Shown here piece after piece: positions 22,163 through 32,709 of a stretch of DNA of 49,872 nucleotides. A model generated the notes under the pieces. The model worked only from the letters and a program-made list of their open reading frames with translations. It searched no databases and was not told the origin of the DNA. The stretch is from contig CAIUAO010000023.1 of assembly GCA_903897155.1 (NCBI GenBank), forward strand, positions 1 through 49,872, in the 5' to 3' direction. A program made the translations under genes and the position numbers. Source of the DNA: an uncultured Actinomycetes bacterium. Its GTDB lineage: Bacteria > Actinomycetota > Actinomycetes > Nanopelagicales > Nanopelagicaceae. Positions within the stretch are counted from its first letter, which is position 1, and each line of letters opens with the position of its first letter.

Positions 22163-23610
22163 TACAGCGTTACTTCTTTCTGAGTGACTACCTCTACTTG
22201 CTGGGCAATGGGAGCATCAACCATCGCGTGGATAGAAGTACCAAACTCTGAATACGTTTCCGAAAGTACCTCTCCACGTTCATGAATAGCAGAGACAAGA
22301 TCTCCCCTGTTGAAAGGAATCACTGCCTTTATCTCTATGCGAGGTCTTGGCAGGGAGGTTTCAATTGCTTTAACTAAAGTGTCGAGTCCAAAGCCTGTTC
22401 GAGCAGAGAAGGCGAATGAGTTGCTCTCTTCTCTGAGTAGCTGCATCAGCACTTCAGGCAAGGCAATATCTGCTTTGTTGATTGCAATAATCTCTGGGAT
22501 ATCTCCGCCGCCAATATCGTTAATTACTTCACGCACGGCGCGGATCTGCTCTCGCGGATCTGGGTGTGAACCATCAACTACATGAACGATCAGATCAGCT
22601 CCAGATACTTCTTCCAGAGTTGATTTAAACGCTTCAACAAGTTGATGCGGTAAGTGCCTAACAAAGCCCACGGTGTCTGAAAGTGTGTAAATGCGTCCAT
22701 CAGATGCCGTAACTCTGCGGACAGTGGGATCAAGTGTGGCAAAGAGTGCGTTCTCAACAAGGACACCTGCACCTGTGAGTTTATTCATCAACGATGACTT
22801 ACCGGCATTTGTATAGCCTGCGATTGCAACAGAGGGAACGTTGTGCCGGTTGCGCTCTTGGCGCTTTGTATCTCTGGCAACTTTCATCTCTTTAATTTCA
22901 TTGCGAAGCTTTGCCATCTTGTCATTAATGCGGCGACGATCTGTTTCTATCTTTGTTTCACCTGGGCCACGTCCGCCAATTCCACCCGCTTGGCGCGAAA
23001 GAGAATCACCCCAACCACGAAGGCGCGGCAACATGTAACTCATCTGCGCCAATTCAACTTGTGCTTTACCTTCACGAGATTTTGCATGCTGGGCAAATAT
23101 GTCCAAAATTAAGGCAGTACGATCAATAACTTTTACTTTAAGTTTTGATTCAAGTGTGCGCAATTGGGCTGGTGAGAGCTCACCATCGCAAATAACGGTA
23201 TCTGCCCCCGTTGATATAACTGCCTGCTTTACATCTGCAACTTTTCCAGAGCCAATATATGTTGATGGGTCTGGCTTATCTCTTCGCTGCACAAAACCAT
23301 CCATCACTTCTGAACCCGCTGTTTCAGCAAGGGCTGCTAACTCCTTCATTGAGTTTTCAACATCTAGGGATGTTCCATCGATCCAAACGCCTACCAAGAT
23401 AACTTTCTCCAAACGTAACTGGCGATATTCAGCGTCACTGACGTCTTGAAGTTCTGTGGAGAGACCAGAGACTCGGCGCAGGGCTTGGCGATCTTGTAGA
23501 TCTTGTTGACCAGATTCATCAAATTCAGCTGCATCGTAATCAGCTGCAGCTTTAGCAGTTTCGCGTAGCAGTTGCTCGATATCAATATTTAGTGGATCTT
23601 GATCGCTCAC
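22162..23610 (-). CDS. hflX: GTPase HflX
   Basis: GETKIETDRRRINDK, GYTNAGKSSLMNKLT, DTVGFVRHLPHQLVEAFKSTLEE. Confidence 0.96.
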   Translation of the reverse strand: MSDQDPLNIDIEQLLRETAKAAADYDAAEFDESGQQDLQDRQALRRVSGLSTELQDVSDAEYRQLRLEKVILVGVWIDGTSLDVENSMKELAALAETAGSEVMDGFVQRRDKPDPSTYIGSGKVADVKQAVISTGADTVICDGELSPAQLRTLESKLKVKVIDRTALILDIFAQHAKSREGKAQVELAQMSYMLPRLRGWGDSLSRQAGGIGGRGPGETKIETDRRRINDKMAKLRNEIKEMKVARDTKRQERNRHNVPSVAIAGYTNAGKSSLMNKLTGAGVLVENALFATLDPTVRRVTASDGRIYTLSDTVGFVRHLPHQLVEAFKSTLEEVSGADLIVHVVDGSHPDPREQIRAVREVINDIGGGDIPEIIAINKADIALPEVLMQLLREESNSFAFSARTGFGLDTLVKAIETSLPRPRIEIKAVIPFNRGDLVSAIHERGEVLSETYSEFGTSIHAMVDAPIAQQVEVVTQKEVTL

Positions 23611-24392
23611 AGATATTTGTCCAATTCATGATCCCCAATAAGCACTGCTGGGCCTATCAATGTTGCATTGTTATGACCATCTGTTTCAACAACGAGTCTG
23701 CCTCCAGGAGGGTGAATAACCCAGCGAGATGGAAGCTTGCCACCTTTTTTGATCGTTGCTGCAAGTGCAACTGCGCATGTTCCTGTTCCACATGAGCGGG
23801 TCTCCCCTACCCCACGTTCGTGAACACGCATTGCTAGCTCTCCATTATCTAAAAACTTTACGAATTCAACATTCACGCCATCTGGGTAGTCTCCGTCTAC
23901 TACGGGTGCTTGCTTGAGATCACCGATTACTTCTAAATCATCAACAAAGACAACCGCATGAGGATTACCAACATCGATATGTAAAGCTTTCCAACTCTGC
24001 TCACCGATTGTGACTGTGACATCATCGTAAACTTCTTGGACACTTCCCATGTTGACTGAGATGTCTTCTGTGGCAGGAACTGCTAGATATTTCATACCTG
24101 CGCGCGTGTTAATCGGAAAAATTCCTTCATTCTCATAACCATTTGTGACTAGGTATCTAGCCATAAGGCGAATGCCGTTGCCACACATTTCAGCGATGGA
24201 GCCATCTTGGTTTCTGTAATCCATAAACCATTTTCCATCACGCTTTCCGATCCGAATCAAACCATCAGAGCCGATTCCATTTACTCTGTCACAAATTCTT
24301 GCTACCTGCTGGGCTGAGATCTCAATTGTGTTCTCTGGATCATAAATCAGCACAAAATCATTCTCTGTGCCGTGGCCATATGTCCCAATCAT
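23607..24392 (-). CDS. dapF: diaminopimelate epimerase
   Basis: GHGTENDFV, AEMCGNGIR and GETRSCGTGTCA catalytic Cys motifs. Confidence 0.96.
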   Translation of the reverse strand: MIGTYGHGTENDFVLIYDPENTIEISAQQVARICDRVNGIGSDGLIRIGKRDGKWFMDYRNQDGSIAEMCGNGIRLMARYLVTNGYENEGIFPINTRAGMKYLAVPATEDISVNMGSVQEVYDDVTVTIGEQSWKALHIDVGNPHAVVFVDDLEVIGDLKQAPVVDGDYPDGVNVEFVKFLDNGELAMRVHERGVGETRSCGTGTCAVALAATIKKGGKLPSRWVIHPPGGRLVVETDGHNNATLIGPAVLIGDHELDKYL

Positions 24393-25291
24393 GCTTTGAG
24401 GATACTGCTTTCAATAACAGCCAGGCGGTCTGAATTCACAGCCACCCATGTAATACGCGGGTCTCGTGAGAACCATGTCTCTTGTCTGCGGGCGTACTGG
24501 CGCGTTGCCCTCTTGGTCTCTTCTTTGGCTTCTTCTTCAGAAATCAAACCTTCTTTCATGGCAATGATCTGAGAATAACCAAGAGCAGCCCTTGCAGTCT
24601 TGCCTTCCATGAGCCCTTGATCAATTAAAGATTCCACTTCATCAACAAAACCTTTACTCCACATTCCTTCAACGCGGCTATCAATGCGCACATCAAGTTT
24701 TTCCCGGTCTAGAACTAATCCAAATTGCTGGGCTTGTGGGTATTTCGTTGAATTCTCCCGTGGCAAATTTGCGGTAAATGGTCTTCCTGTAATTTCAATA
24801 ACTTCTAGCGCTCTGACAACCCTACGAACATTCTCTTTGGGTATTGCGGCAGCTGCTGCAGGATCAAGTGAGGCAAGGCGTTTATGCATAGCATCTGCGC
24901 CAATTCTCTCGGCTTGTTCAGTTAGCTTTAGTCTTACATCAGGATCTGTCTCTGGAAAATTAAGATCATCGAGTATCGCCTTAATATAAAAACCAGTTCC
25001 TCCAACAATAATTGTTGGAATGCCAGCTTCTAATAGCTCATCAATCTTTGCTCGCGCAATCTCTTGATACCAAGCAACAGTCACATCTGTTTTTACATCC
25101 ACTACATCAAGAAGATGGTGGCTAATTCCTTTGCGTTCATCCATAGGCAACTTTGCAGTGCCAATATCCATCCCTTTATAGACTTGCATAGAGTCGGCGT
25201 TAATAATCTGCCCGCCAAGCTTCTGTGCTAAATCAACGGCAATCTCACTCTTACCTGTTGCTGTTGCTCCTGCAATAACAATGAGCGTCAT
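24389..25291 (-). CDS. miaA: tRNA dimethylallyltransferase
   Basis: [33 protein letters not shown]. Confidence 0.96.
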   Translation of the reverse strand: MTLIVIAGATATGKSEIAVDLAQKLGGQIINADSMQVYKGMDIGTAKLPMDERKGISHHLLDVVDVKTDVTVAWYQEIARAKIDELLEAGIPTIIVGGTGFYIKAILDDLNFPETDPDVRLKLTEQAERIGADAMHKRLASLDPAAAAAIPKENVRRVVRALEVIEITGRPFTANLPRENSTKYPQAQQFGLVLDREKLDVRIDSRVEGMWSKGFVDEVESLIDQGLMEGKTARAALGYSQIIAMKEGLISEEEAKEETKRATRQYARRQETWFSRDPRITWVAVNSDRLAVIESSILKA

Positions 25292-26721
25292 AGGGTTTTA
25301 AGTAATTTCAATGAAGGCATACCCACCATGATCGGTTCTGGCCCGACTTCTTTAACTCTGAGTTCGTGCGCATCCCCTCCTCTAGTCTTTCTCATACTTT
25401 GAACAGTGCCCACCATGAAATTCGGTGTTGCTGAATCAATTTTCACCGTTGCAATATCTCCTGGTCTTGCATCATCACTCTCAAAATGAACAAGCCTGAA
25501 GTCAGGTGTGCGACCATTGAGTCTTGCTCGCTTTGAATCATGTCGGCCTTCATGATCACTCACAAGCACTTCATAACTCTTTCCGATTGATGCAGTATTA
25601 ATTTCTCCAGATATATCTTGCTGCAGTGCATGCAGCGCTTTATAACGCTCGGCCATGACATCATCTGGAATCTGATCTGGCATCGTTGCTGCCGGTGTTC
25701 CAGGTCGCTTGGAATATTGGAATGTATAGGCAGCGGTGAAACGTGCTTGTCGAACAATATCTAAAGTATCTTGGAAGTCTTGATCCGTTTCTCCAGGAAA
25801 TCCCACGATGATGTCAGTTGTTATTCCTGCATCTGGCATTGCTGCACGTACTTTCTCAATAATTCCCATATAACGATCACGGCGATATGAGCGGCGCATC
25901 GCTTGCAAAATCCGATCAGAACCTGATTGAAGTGGCATATGTAAATGTGGCATGACATGTGGAGTATGAGCCATCACTTCAATGACATCATCTGTGAAAT
26001 CACGTGGGTGAGGAGACATAAAGCGAATGCGCTCTAAGCCATCTACCTTCCCGCATTCTTGGAGTAATTTGGCAAATGCTCCACGATCGCCAAAATCAAC
26101 ACCATATGCATTCACGTTCTGCCCAAGCAAAGTAATTTCAATAACTCCCTGAGCAGCTACCGCTCTCACTTCATTTAATATCTCATCTGCCGGGCGGTCT
26201 TTTTCAATTCCGCGAAGAGAAGGAACTATGCAAAATGTGCAGGTGTTATTGCAACCAACAGAGACTGAAACCCAAGCACTAAACGCTGAATGTCTACGCA
26301 CAGGCAGAGTTGATGGAAAATGCTCCAGTGACTCTTTAATCTCTACTTGTGACTCTTCTTCTATGCGGGCACGTTCCAAGAGGGCAGGAAGTGATCCAAG
26401 ATTGTGTGTACCAAATACAACATCAACATACGGGGCTCTTTTGATAATTGAATCTTGATCTTTTTGAGCCATGCACCCGCCCACAGCGATTTGAAAACCA
26501 GGGTGAGATTTTTTCAAAGGTGCTAAGAAAGAAAGATTTCCATAGAGCTTGTTATCTGCATTCTCTCGAACGGCGCAGGTATTAAAGACGACGAGGTCAG
26601 GCTGTGAATCTTCAAGTGCTGGAACATAACCGGCATTGAGTAAGAGCCCAGTGATTCTCTCTGAATCATGCACATTCATCTGGCAGCCGTAGGTCTCTAC
26701 GACAAAGGTGCGCTGGGTCAT
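25288..26721 (-). CDS. miaB: tRNA-2-methylthio-N6-dimethylallyladenosine synthase
   Basis: [27 protein letters not shown] radical SAM motif, QSGSDRIL. Confidence 0.96.
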   Translation of the reverse strand: MTQRTFVVETYGCQMNVHDSERITGLLLNAGYVPALEDSQPDLVVFNTCAVRENADNKLYGNLSFLAPLKKSHPGFQIAVGGCMAQKDQDSIIKRAPYVDVVFGTHNLGSLPALLERARIEEESQVEIKESLEHFPSTLPVRRHSAFSAWVSVSVGCNNTCTFCIVPSLRGIEKDRPADEILNEVRAVAAQGVIEITLLGQNVNAYGVDFGDRGAFAKLLQECGKVDGLERIRFMSPHPRDFTDDVIEVMAHTPHVMPHLHMPLQSGSDRILQAMRRSYRRDRYMGIIEKVRAAMPDAGITTDIIVGFPGETDQDFQDTLDIVRQARFTAAYTFQYSKRPGTPAATMPDQIPDDVMAERYKALHALQQDISGEINTASIGKSYEVLVSDHEGRHDSKRARLNGRTPDFRLVHFESDDARPGDIATVKIDSATPNFMVGTVQSMRKTRGGDAHELRVKEVGPEPIMVGMPSLKLLKTL

Positions 26722-26740
26722 TGCCCAATCTTAGAAGACT

Positions 26741-27226
26741 TTAGGAAGCGAGAAGTTCGCGCATAATCTGCTGGGTTATTGAATGACTAAAGCCTTTGCG
26801 GGCCAAAACAGAGTGAACCCTGCGATAAACGACCTCTGAATCAAGGTGAGAGCATGAGCGGAATTTGCGCTCAGCTAATTCAAAAGCCATCTGATATTCA
26901 AGATCCTCATCGACCTCATCAATGACTTCATCAATGATGTCTTGGGAGACGCCTTTAGTGCGCAGCTCCTGTGCGATTGTGCGCTTGCTGAGTTTCTTCT
27001 GTCTTTGCCGAGACTCTGTCCAAATCTTTGCGAACTCAAGATCATTGAGTAGTCCCTGTAATTCCAAACTATCTAAAACAGAGGCTGCGATTTCACTCTC
27101 GCAGCCTCGCTTAAGTAGATGTGCGTGCAGCTCAGCCCTACTCTTTGCGCGGGGGGCCAGTGCGTAAAGCGCAATGGTCATCGCATCAGAGTAGGGATCA
27201 GCGGCTACATCTTGATTCTTTTTCAA
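26741..27226 (-). CDS. recX: regulatory protein RecX
   Basis: AL..LAPRAKSRAELHAHLLKRG; immediately downstream of recA. Confidence 0.92.
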   Translation of the reverse strand: MKKNQDVAADPYSDAMTIALYALAPRAKSRAELHAHLLKRGCESEIAASVLDSLELQGLLNDLEFAKIWTESRQRQKKLSKRTIAQELRTKGVSQDIIDEVIDEVDEDLEYQMAFELAERKFRSCSHLDSEVVYRRVHSVLARKGFSHSITQQIMRELLAS

Positions 27227-27229
27227 TGT

Positions 27230-28312
27230 TTAGAAATCAACCTCGGCAGTTGCTTCATCAATCGCTGCTACAAGTTCAGGATCGATTGCTACTGGAACAT
27301 AATGTTCGCGGATCTTTGTCTCGATCTCATTTGCAAGATCAGGATTATCGATCAAGAACGAACGTGAGTTCTCTTTACCTTGGCCAAGTTGGTCACCTTC
27401 ATAGGTATACCAAGCGCCTGACTTCTTCACGACACCGACTTCAACGCCAAGGTCAATAAGAGAACCTTCGCGTGAAATTCCTGTGCCATAAATGATGTCG
27501 AATTCTGCTTGCTTGAAAGGTGGAGCCATCTTGTTCTTCACAACTTTGACTCGAGTACGGTTTCCAACGGCATCTTGGCCATCTTTAAGGGTTTCAATTC
27601 TGCGCACATCTAAACGGATAGATGCATAGAACTTGAGCGCCTTACCACCGGTTGTTGTCTCTGGTGTTCCAAAGAAGACACCGATCTTCTCGCGAAGCTG
27701 GTTAATAAAGATCGCTGTTGTATTTGATTGGTGAAGTGCGCCTGTGATTTTACGAAGCGCTTGAGACATCAAACGAGCTTGCAAGCCCATGTGAGAATCT
27801 CCCATTTCACCTTCAATTTCAGCCCTTGGAACAAGTGCTGCAACTGAGTCAACGACGATAATGTCTAGAGCGCCGGAGCGAATCAACATATCCATGATCT
27901 CAAGTGCTTGCTCGCCAGTATCAGGCTGAGAAACAAGAAGCGCATCAATATCAACGCCAAGCTTCTTTGCATACTCTGGATCAAGTGCATGCTCGGCATC
28001 GATGAATGCGGCAATGCCGCCATTCTTCTGAGCATTTGCAATTGCATGGAGTGCAACGGTTGTTTTACCTGATGATTCAGGTCCATAAATTTCAACGATA
28101 CGGCCTCGTGGTAATCCACCAATACCAAGTGCGATATCTAGTGCGATTGAACCAGTTGGAATAATTTCCATTACTTGTGGGCCACGTTCGCCCATCTTCA
28201 TAATTGATCCCTTGCCGAACTGACGCTCGATCTGGGCTAGGGCTGTATCTAGGGCTTTGTCGCGATCTAATGACTGTTTTTCAGAAGCTTTATCAGCTTT
28301 TTCTGAAGCCAT
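27230..28312 (-). CDS. recA: recombinase RecA
   Basis: [40 protein letters not shown]; no intein. Confidence 0.99.
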   Translation of the reverse strand: MASEKADKASEKQSLDRDKALDTALAQIERQFGKGSIMKMGERGPQVMEIIPTGSIALDIALGIGGLPRGRIVEIYGPESSGKTTVALHAIANAQKNGGIAAFIDAEHALDPEYAKKLGVDIDALLVSQPDTGEQALEIMDMLIRSGALDIIVVDSVAALVPRAEIEGEMGDSHMGLQARLMSQALRKITGALHQSNTTAIFINQLREKIGVFFGTPETTTGGKALKFYASIRLDVRRIETLKDGQDAVGNRTRVKVVKNKMAPPFKQAEFDIIYGTGISREGSLIDLGVEVGVVKKSGAWYTYEGDQLGQGKENSRSFLIDNPDLANEIETKIREHYVPVAIDPELVAAIDEATAEVDF

Positions 28313-28363
28313 ATTTTTTACTACCTTTCATTTCATAACTCAGATGAGTTCAGTACGGTCCAG

Positions 28364-28386
28364 AAGGTACGGAATACCACTGACGG
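28364..28386 (-). promoter_or_regulatory. candidate PafBC-type (RecA-NDp-like) promoter of recA
   Basis: minus strand CCGTCAGTG-GTATTCCG-TACCTT versus tTGTCRgtg-N8-TAnnnT. Confidence 0.5.
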
Positions 28387-28443
28387 CGGCAGGTGAACTG
28401 ACGCGGAACTGTGGAACCGCTCTGGTTGGGCATAACTAGTTTA

Positions 28444-28459
28444 CCGAACATCTGTTCGA
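28444..28459 (-). promoter_or_regulatory. LexA-type SOS box upstream of recA
   Basis: CCGAACATCTGTTCGA versus actinobacterial/Gram-positive TCGAACN4GTTCGA; one mismatch. Confidence 0.75.
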
Positions 28460-28491
28460 AGAGCCATATTGAGGCTCCGACACGCCAGGAT

Positions 28492-28683
28492 CTAACGCAG
28501 GCGCTCAGGCATCTCTGGATTGTGGGCCACGATCGCCCTCCAGATCTGTCCTATCTCCATGTCGCTCTCCAGGGCCTGATTAACCGTCTTGCCCCCTAGC
28601 TCTGCATGAACGATGTCACGTGCATAGGTATCAGAATCACTGAAATACTCAGCCATCCGCGAGCGCAGTTCGGTGATTCGCAT
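28492..28683 (-). CDS. DUF3046 domain-containing protein
   Basis: 63-aa MRITELRSRMAEYFSDSDTYARDIVHAELGGKTVNQALE; typical upstream neighbour of recA in Actinobacteria. Confidence 0.88.
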   Translation of the reverse strand: MRITELRSRMAEYFSDSDTYARDIVHAELGGKTVNQALESDMEIGQIWRAIVAHNPEMPERLR

Positions 28684-28702
28684 AGGTCAAGTATTACCTA
28701 TG
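28681..28702. promoter_or_regulatory. inverted repeat CATAGGT-N8-ACCTATG in DUF3046/MMPL divergent region
   Basis: perfect 7-bp arms read directly. Confidence 0.45.
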
Positions 28703-28734
28703 AAGGTTTTATTTGATGTTAAAAGGGGAAATGC

Positions 28735-30837
28735 ATGTTTGAGAGATTAGGCCACTTCGTAGTCCGTCGCCGTAAGGCGGTCCTCGCAGGATTTATTCTG
28801 GTGCTTGTCATTGCTGGCTCTGTCGGCTCACTAGTTTTCCCTCGCCTGAGTAGCGGTGGCTATAACAACCCAGCCAGCGCATCATCCCAAGCCCAAAAAT
28901 ATCTCACCGATACTTTCCACATTAAAGATCCCGCGATTGCAATTGTCGTAGATGCCGGCGCTCAAGGTCTCATGGACCCCACTGTTGTGGCAGATGTGCA
29001 ATCACTTGAAAGTGCCTTATCCGCAAAGCCAACAGTGACCAAGGTGCTCTCGTACTGGAATACAGGCGGTGCCGCCTCACTTGAGAGCACAGACCACCAT
29101 GCTGGTTATCTCTTCGTCTATACATCACCTGCCGACCCAACGAGTTCAACTGATTTAGCAAAGAACGTCCAAGCAGAATTTGATGGTTCATATAAATCAC
29201 TCAAGGTCTATGTGGGTGGAAGTTCAACGGTCTACTTCGCAATTAACAACAAGATCAGCAAGGACCTCGCTCTTGCTGAAGGTATCTCCATTCCTCTGAC
29301 ATTTCTGCTGCTCCTCTTTATTTTTGGAGGGCTGATCTCCTCTGCCATGCCGCTAGTTGTTGGTGTGAGCTCGATTCTTGGCACCTTCCTCGTTCTCTAC
29401 ATCATCAGCCTCTTTACAGGTGTCAGCATCTTTGCCTTGAACCTCACCACAGGTATGGGCCTTGGACTCGGTATCGATTATTCACTTCTGATTGTTAATA
29501 GATTTCGTGAAGAGCTCCACGCTGGCAATAGCGTTGAAGATTCAATAGTGAAAACAGTTGCCACCGCTGGTCGCACCGTCTTCTTCTCTGGTATCACTGT
29601 ATTTGTCACCCTTGCATCGATGATGTTCTTTCCCCTGATGTTCCTTAAGTCATTTGGATATGCCGGTATTGCAGTAGTTGCTATGGCAGTTCTTGGCGCA
29701 TTGATTCCACTTCCCGCAATCTTGGCCCTACTTGGTAGGCGCATTGATTCCTTTGTCGTAAGAAAAAGTGCCATAACTCCTAAACAAGAGGGTCGCTGGG
29801 CACAGACCGCACGCTTTGTTATGCGCAGACCGGTTGGAATTGTTGTTGTATCCCTGCTCATTCTGGGAACCCTTGCCGTCCCACTCAAAGACATTGTCTT
29901 CTCTCAAGTAGATAGCAGAGTCCTTCCAGCAAGCAATAAGGCAGCAGTTGCATCTGCAGTAAGCCTTGACAGGTTCTCTGGACAAGCAGAAAATCCAATT
30001 TATATTGTGATACCACACGCATCTAACGCGCAGAGTCAATTGCCAAGCTATGTGAGCGCAGTCAGCCACCTTCAGGGAATTGCAAGTGTGACCCAACCAG
30101 AAATAGCATCTGATTCAGCAGTATTTCAAGCAACAACATCACTTGGCGCGCGCAGCAATGCTGCCCAAGATCTGATCACAAGGCTTCGCGCATTGCCTGC
30201 GCCTACTGGCACATTAATTGGCGGTGAAGCAGCCTCCTATACCGATACACAATCTGGAATCCAGCATGCTCTTCCTTGGGCGCTTGGCTGGATTGTCATA
30301 AGCGTTCTTTTACTTCTCTTCCTCTTCACCGGCTCAATTATTTTGCCGATCAAAGCGGTCTTACTCAATGTCCTTTCATTATCGGCAACTATTGGCTTTA
30401 TTTCATGGATCTTCATCGGAGGGCATCTGGGGTGGCTGGTTGGAAAGTTCACCAACGTCGGCTCACTTGATACCGGAATGGTGATTTTGACCGCTGTAGT
30501 GACCTTCGCTTTATCTATGGATTATGAAGTCTTCTTGCTCTCTCGTATTCGCGAAGAGTATGAAAATGGTAAAGATAATCAGGATTCAGTAGCTATTGGC
30601 TTGCAGCGCTCGGCAAGAATCATCACTGCAGCTGCGCTACTTCTTGCAGTTGTCTTCGCAGCATTCCTGACAAGTGGAGTAACTAACATCAAGATCTTGG
30701 GTCTTGGCGTTGCCTTTGCTGTTCTCATTGATGCAACAATTGTTAGAGCGCTACTTGTTCCTGCTCTGATGCGTCTATTTGGAGATCTTAACTGGTGGGC
30801 ACCTAAGGCACTCAAGAGATTTACAATAAAGCATTAA
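28735..30837 (+). CDS. MMPL family transporter
   Basis: 700 aa; GLGLGIDYSLLIVNRFREELHAG and FALSMDYEVFLLSRIREEY; SD AAAAGGGG. Confidence 0.92.
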   Translation: MFERLGHFVVRRRKAVLAGFILVLVIAGSVGSLVFPRLSSGGYNNPASASSQAQKYLTDTFHIKDPAIAIVVDAGAQGLMDPTVVADVQSLESALSAKPTVTKVLSYWNTGGAASLESTDHHAGYLFVYTSPADPTSSTDLAKNVQAEFDGSYKSLKVYVGGSSTVYFAINNKISKDLALAEGISIPLTFLLLLFIFGGLISSAMPLVVGVSSILGTFLVLYIISLFTGVSIFALNLTTGMGLGLGIDYSLLIVNRFREELHAGNSVEDSIVKTVATAGRTVFFSGITVFVTLASMMFFPLMFLKSFGYAGIAVVAMAVLGALIPLPAILALLGRRIDSFVVRKSAITPKQEGRWAQTARFVMRRPVGIVVVSLLILGTLAVPLKDIVFSQVDSRVLPASNKAAVASAVSLDRFSGQAENPIYIVIPHASNAQSQLPSYVSAVSHLQGIASVTQPEIASDSAVFQATTSLGARSNAAQDLITRLRALPAPTGTLIGGEAASYTDTQSGIQHALPWALGWIVISVLLLLFLFTGSIILPIKAVLLNVLSLSATIGFISWIFIGGHLGWLVGKFTNVGSLDTGMVILTAVVTFALSMDYEVFLLSRIREEYENGKDNQDSVAIGLQRSARIITAAALLLAVVFAAFLTSGVTNIKILGLGVAFAVLIDATIVRALLVPALMRLFGDLNWWAPKALKRFTIKH

Positions 30838-30843
30838 AAATAA

Positions 30844-31329
30844 TTAAAGCGTGCGCGCCATCTGATCTGCCTGCTTGGCACTTTCTGTTGGCGCAAGGGG
30901 TGAAGCAATTTGGCCGATGAGCCAATGCAAGACAACGCCATGTGACTCACCAAATAATGACTCCAGTGAGCTCTGCGCCAACTTCCATAGCGGGTGTTCT
31001 GTGACTGTTACAAACTTAGCAATATCAAGGGGGTCGCTCTGAATCATCTTGGCAAGTGCAGGATCTTTAGAGATCTCAGTAGATAAGACATAAAGTGCAT
31101 CGCGCTTTGTTGGCGCATGCATCGCAAGTTCGGCTAACCGTTGAATTTCAGATTCAACAAGACAGAGCATCATCTCTTCTTTATCGCTGAAGTGGTTATA
31201 GACAGTTGCCCGGGAGACTTCAGCCTTTTCGGCTATGTCGAGCATATTTGATTCGTATGAGCCAACTTGGGCTATAACAACTTTCGCGCCAGAAAGAATT
31301 GAACTACGTGATCTTTGATGGGTTGCCAT
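30844..31329 (-). CDS. TetR/AcrR family transcriptional regulator
   Basis: N-terminal HTH: MLDIAEKAEVSRATVYNHFSDKEEMML. Confidence 0.88.
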   Translation of the reverse strand: MATHQRSRSSILSGAKVVIAQVGSYESNMLDIAEKAEVSRATVYNHFSDKEEMMLCLVESEIQRLAELAMHAPTKRDALYVLSTEISKDPALAKMIQSDPLDIAKFVTVTEHPLWKLAQSSLESLFGESHGVVLHWLIGQIASPLAPTESAKQADQMARTL

Positions 31330-31366
31330 TTGGCGGGCGTATATCTGCGGTGTGGTCGAATCTGCC

Positions 31367-31636
31367 TTATGCAGCGTCGTCCACCACGCTCAAAGTTGGC
31401 GCCTCTTGGCTCATTACCTGATGAGCAACTGATGAAAGAACTTCACCGAGAGAAATATCAAGAGCAGCGGTAATCGCGTGAAGAAGTTCAGATGATGCTT
31501 CTTTTTGACCACGTTCTACTTCTGAAAGATAACCCAAAGACACTCGCGCACTCTTTGCGACATCGCGAAGTGTGCGACCTTGTGCAATACGAGAAGCACG
31601 CAAGGTTGCGCCAATGTGGGTACGAAGAAGAATCAC
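31367..31636 (-). CDS. ClgR-like XRE-family transcriptional regulator
   Basis: [33 protein letters not shown]; pgsA-cinA-clgR context. Confidence 0.85.
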   Translation of the reverse strand: MILLRTHIGATLRASRIAQGRTLRDVAKSARVSLGYLSEVERGQKEASSELLHAITAALDISLGEVLSSVAHQVMSQEAPTLSVVDDAA

Positions 31637-32109
31637 GGGATAAGGATACGCGTAAATGCGGCTAATGCGCTTTGAATTGTTGCGTGGCGAATATCTTCAC
31701 GCGTGCCAGATAGTGCCAAGCAGAGGGTAACCGGCCCTTTTTTACTATCTATGGCCACCCAGACCGTTCCTGCCTTCTGCCCGTAGGCCTTGCCTGGTCC
31801 TGCGACCCCCGTTGTAGCAATCGCGTAATCACTACCAAATTGCTTACGAACGCTCTGCGCCATGGCAATTGCAACTTCCTCTGATACAGCGGTGTGCTTT
31901 GTCAGTATTCGCTTGGCAATATCTAGAAACTTTGTTTTTGATTGATCACTATATGTAATGAGCCCGCCAAGAAAGACGAGGGATGAACCAGGAACACTTG
32001 TTATTGCCGCCCCGAGTCCCCCACCAGTAATTGATTCAGCTGTAACAAGAGTCATCTTCTTGCGCTTTAAACGCTTAACAACATCTTCGGCTAGTGGAAA
32101 ATTGCTCAT
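31633..32109 (-). CDS. CinA C-terminal domain protein (nicotinamide-nucleotide amidase, PncC type)
   Basis: [30 protein letters not shown]. Confidence 0.92.
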   Translation of the reverse strand: MSNFPLAEDVVKRLKRKKMTLVTAESITGGGLGAAITSVPGSSLVFLGGLITYSDQSKTKFLDIAKRILTKHTAVSEEVAIAMAQSVRKQFGSDYAIATTGVAGPGKAYGQKAGTVWVAIDSKKGPVTLCLALSGTREDIRHATIQSALAAFTRILIP

Positions 32110-32651
32110 TTTTTGATCGCTTTGCTGAAATAGTCATAACCTGTAATAAGTGTGATGATGACTGTGGCTGCCATGAAGATATTGCGGGGCAATTCCAACC
32201 AATGTGGCAGCGGCAATACATAAAAGCCAATACCAAATCCCTGCATGAGTGTCTTGAGCTTGCCGCCTTTACTAGCCGGGATCACTCCCCCACGAATAAC
32301 AGCAAGGCGCAGAACTGTCACTGCAACCTCACGGAACAAGATCACAATTGTTACCCACCACCAGAGCCGACCCTGAATCGAAAGGCCAATCATGGCTGTT
32401 CCGATTGCTGCTTTATCTGCGACAGGATCAAGGAAGGTGCCAAAGCTTGTTACTTGATTACGCGCACGAGCCAGCTTGCCATCCATAAGGTCGGTCAGAC
32501 CAACACAGAAAAATCCGCACCAAGCGATGATTCGCCACGTTGAGTCATTGCCACCGTTTTTAAATAATGCGTAGGCACAAAATGGAAGAGCAAGGAGTCT
32601 GAGAACTGTCAGCGAGTTTGGAAGATTTACTGTTCTAGGACCGGTGCTCAT
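32106..32651 (-). CDS. pgsA: CDP-diacylglycerol--glycerol-3-phosphate 3-phosphatidyltransferase
   Basis: CDP-alcohol phosphotransferase motif DLMDGKLARARNQVTSFGTFLDPVADK. Confidence 0.94.
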   Translation of the reverse strand: MSTGPRTVNLPNSLTVLRLLALPFCAYALFKNGGNDSTWRIIAWCGFFCVGLTDLMDGKLARARNQVTSFGTFLDPVADKAAIGTAMIGLSIQGRLWWWVTIVILFREVAVTVLRLAVIRGGVIPASKGGKLKTLMQGFGIGFYVLPLPHWLELPRNIFMAATVIITLITGYDYFSKAIKK

Positions 32652-32709
32652 TCACACCATGATACGCGCTTAGATTTGAAATACCTGCCAAGAAGAGAAA
32701 AGTGTGAAC

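Noticed and set aside
27230-28312. Possible RecA intein
   Set aside because: The 360-aa product is a continuous RecA with no insertion.
28411-28599. 62-aa plus-strand ORF in the recA upstream region
   Set aside because: Overlaps the SOS box and DUF3046 antisense; no start signals or recognisable protein.
32094-32543. 149-aa plus-strand ORF opposite pgsA
   Set aside because: Cys/His-rich but fully antisense to conserved pgsA, without SD or known domain.
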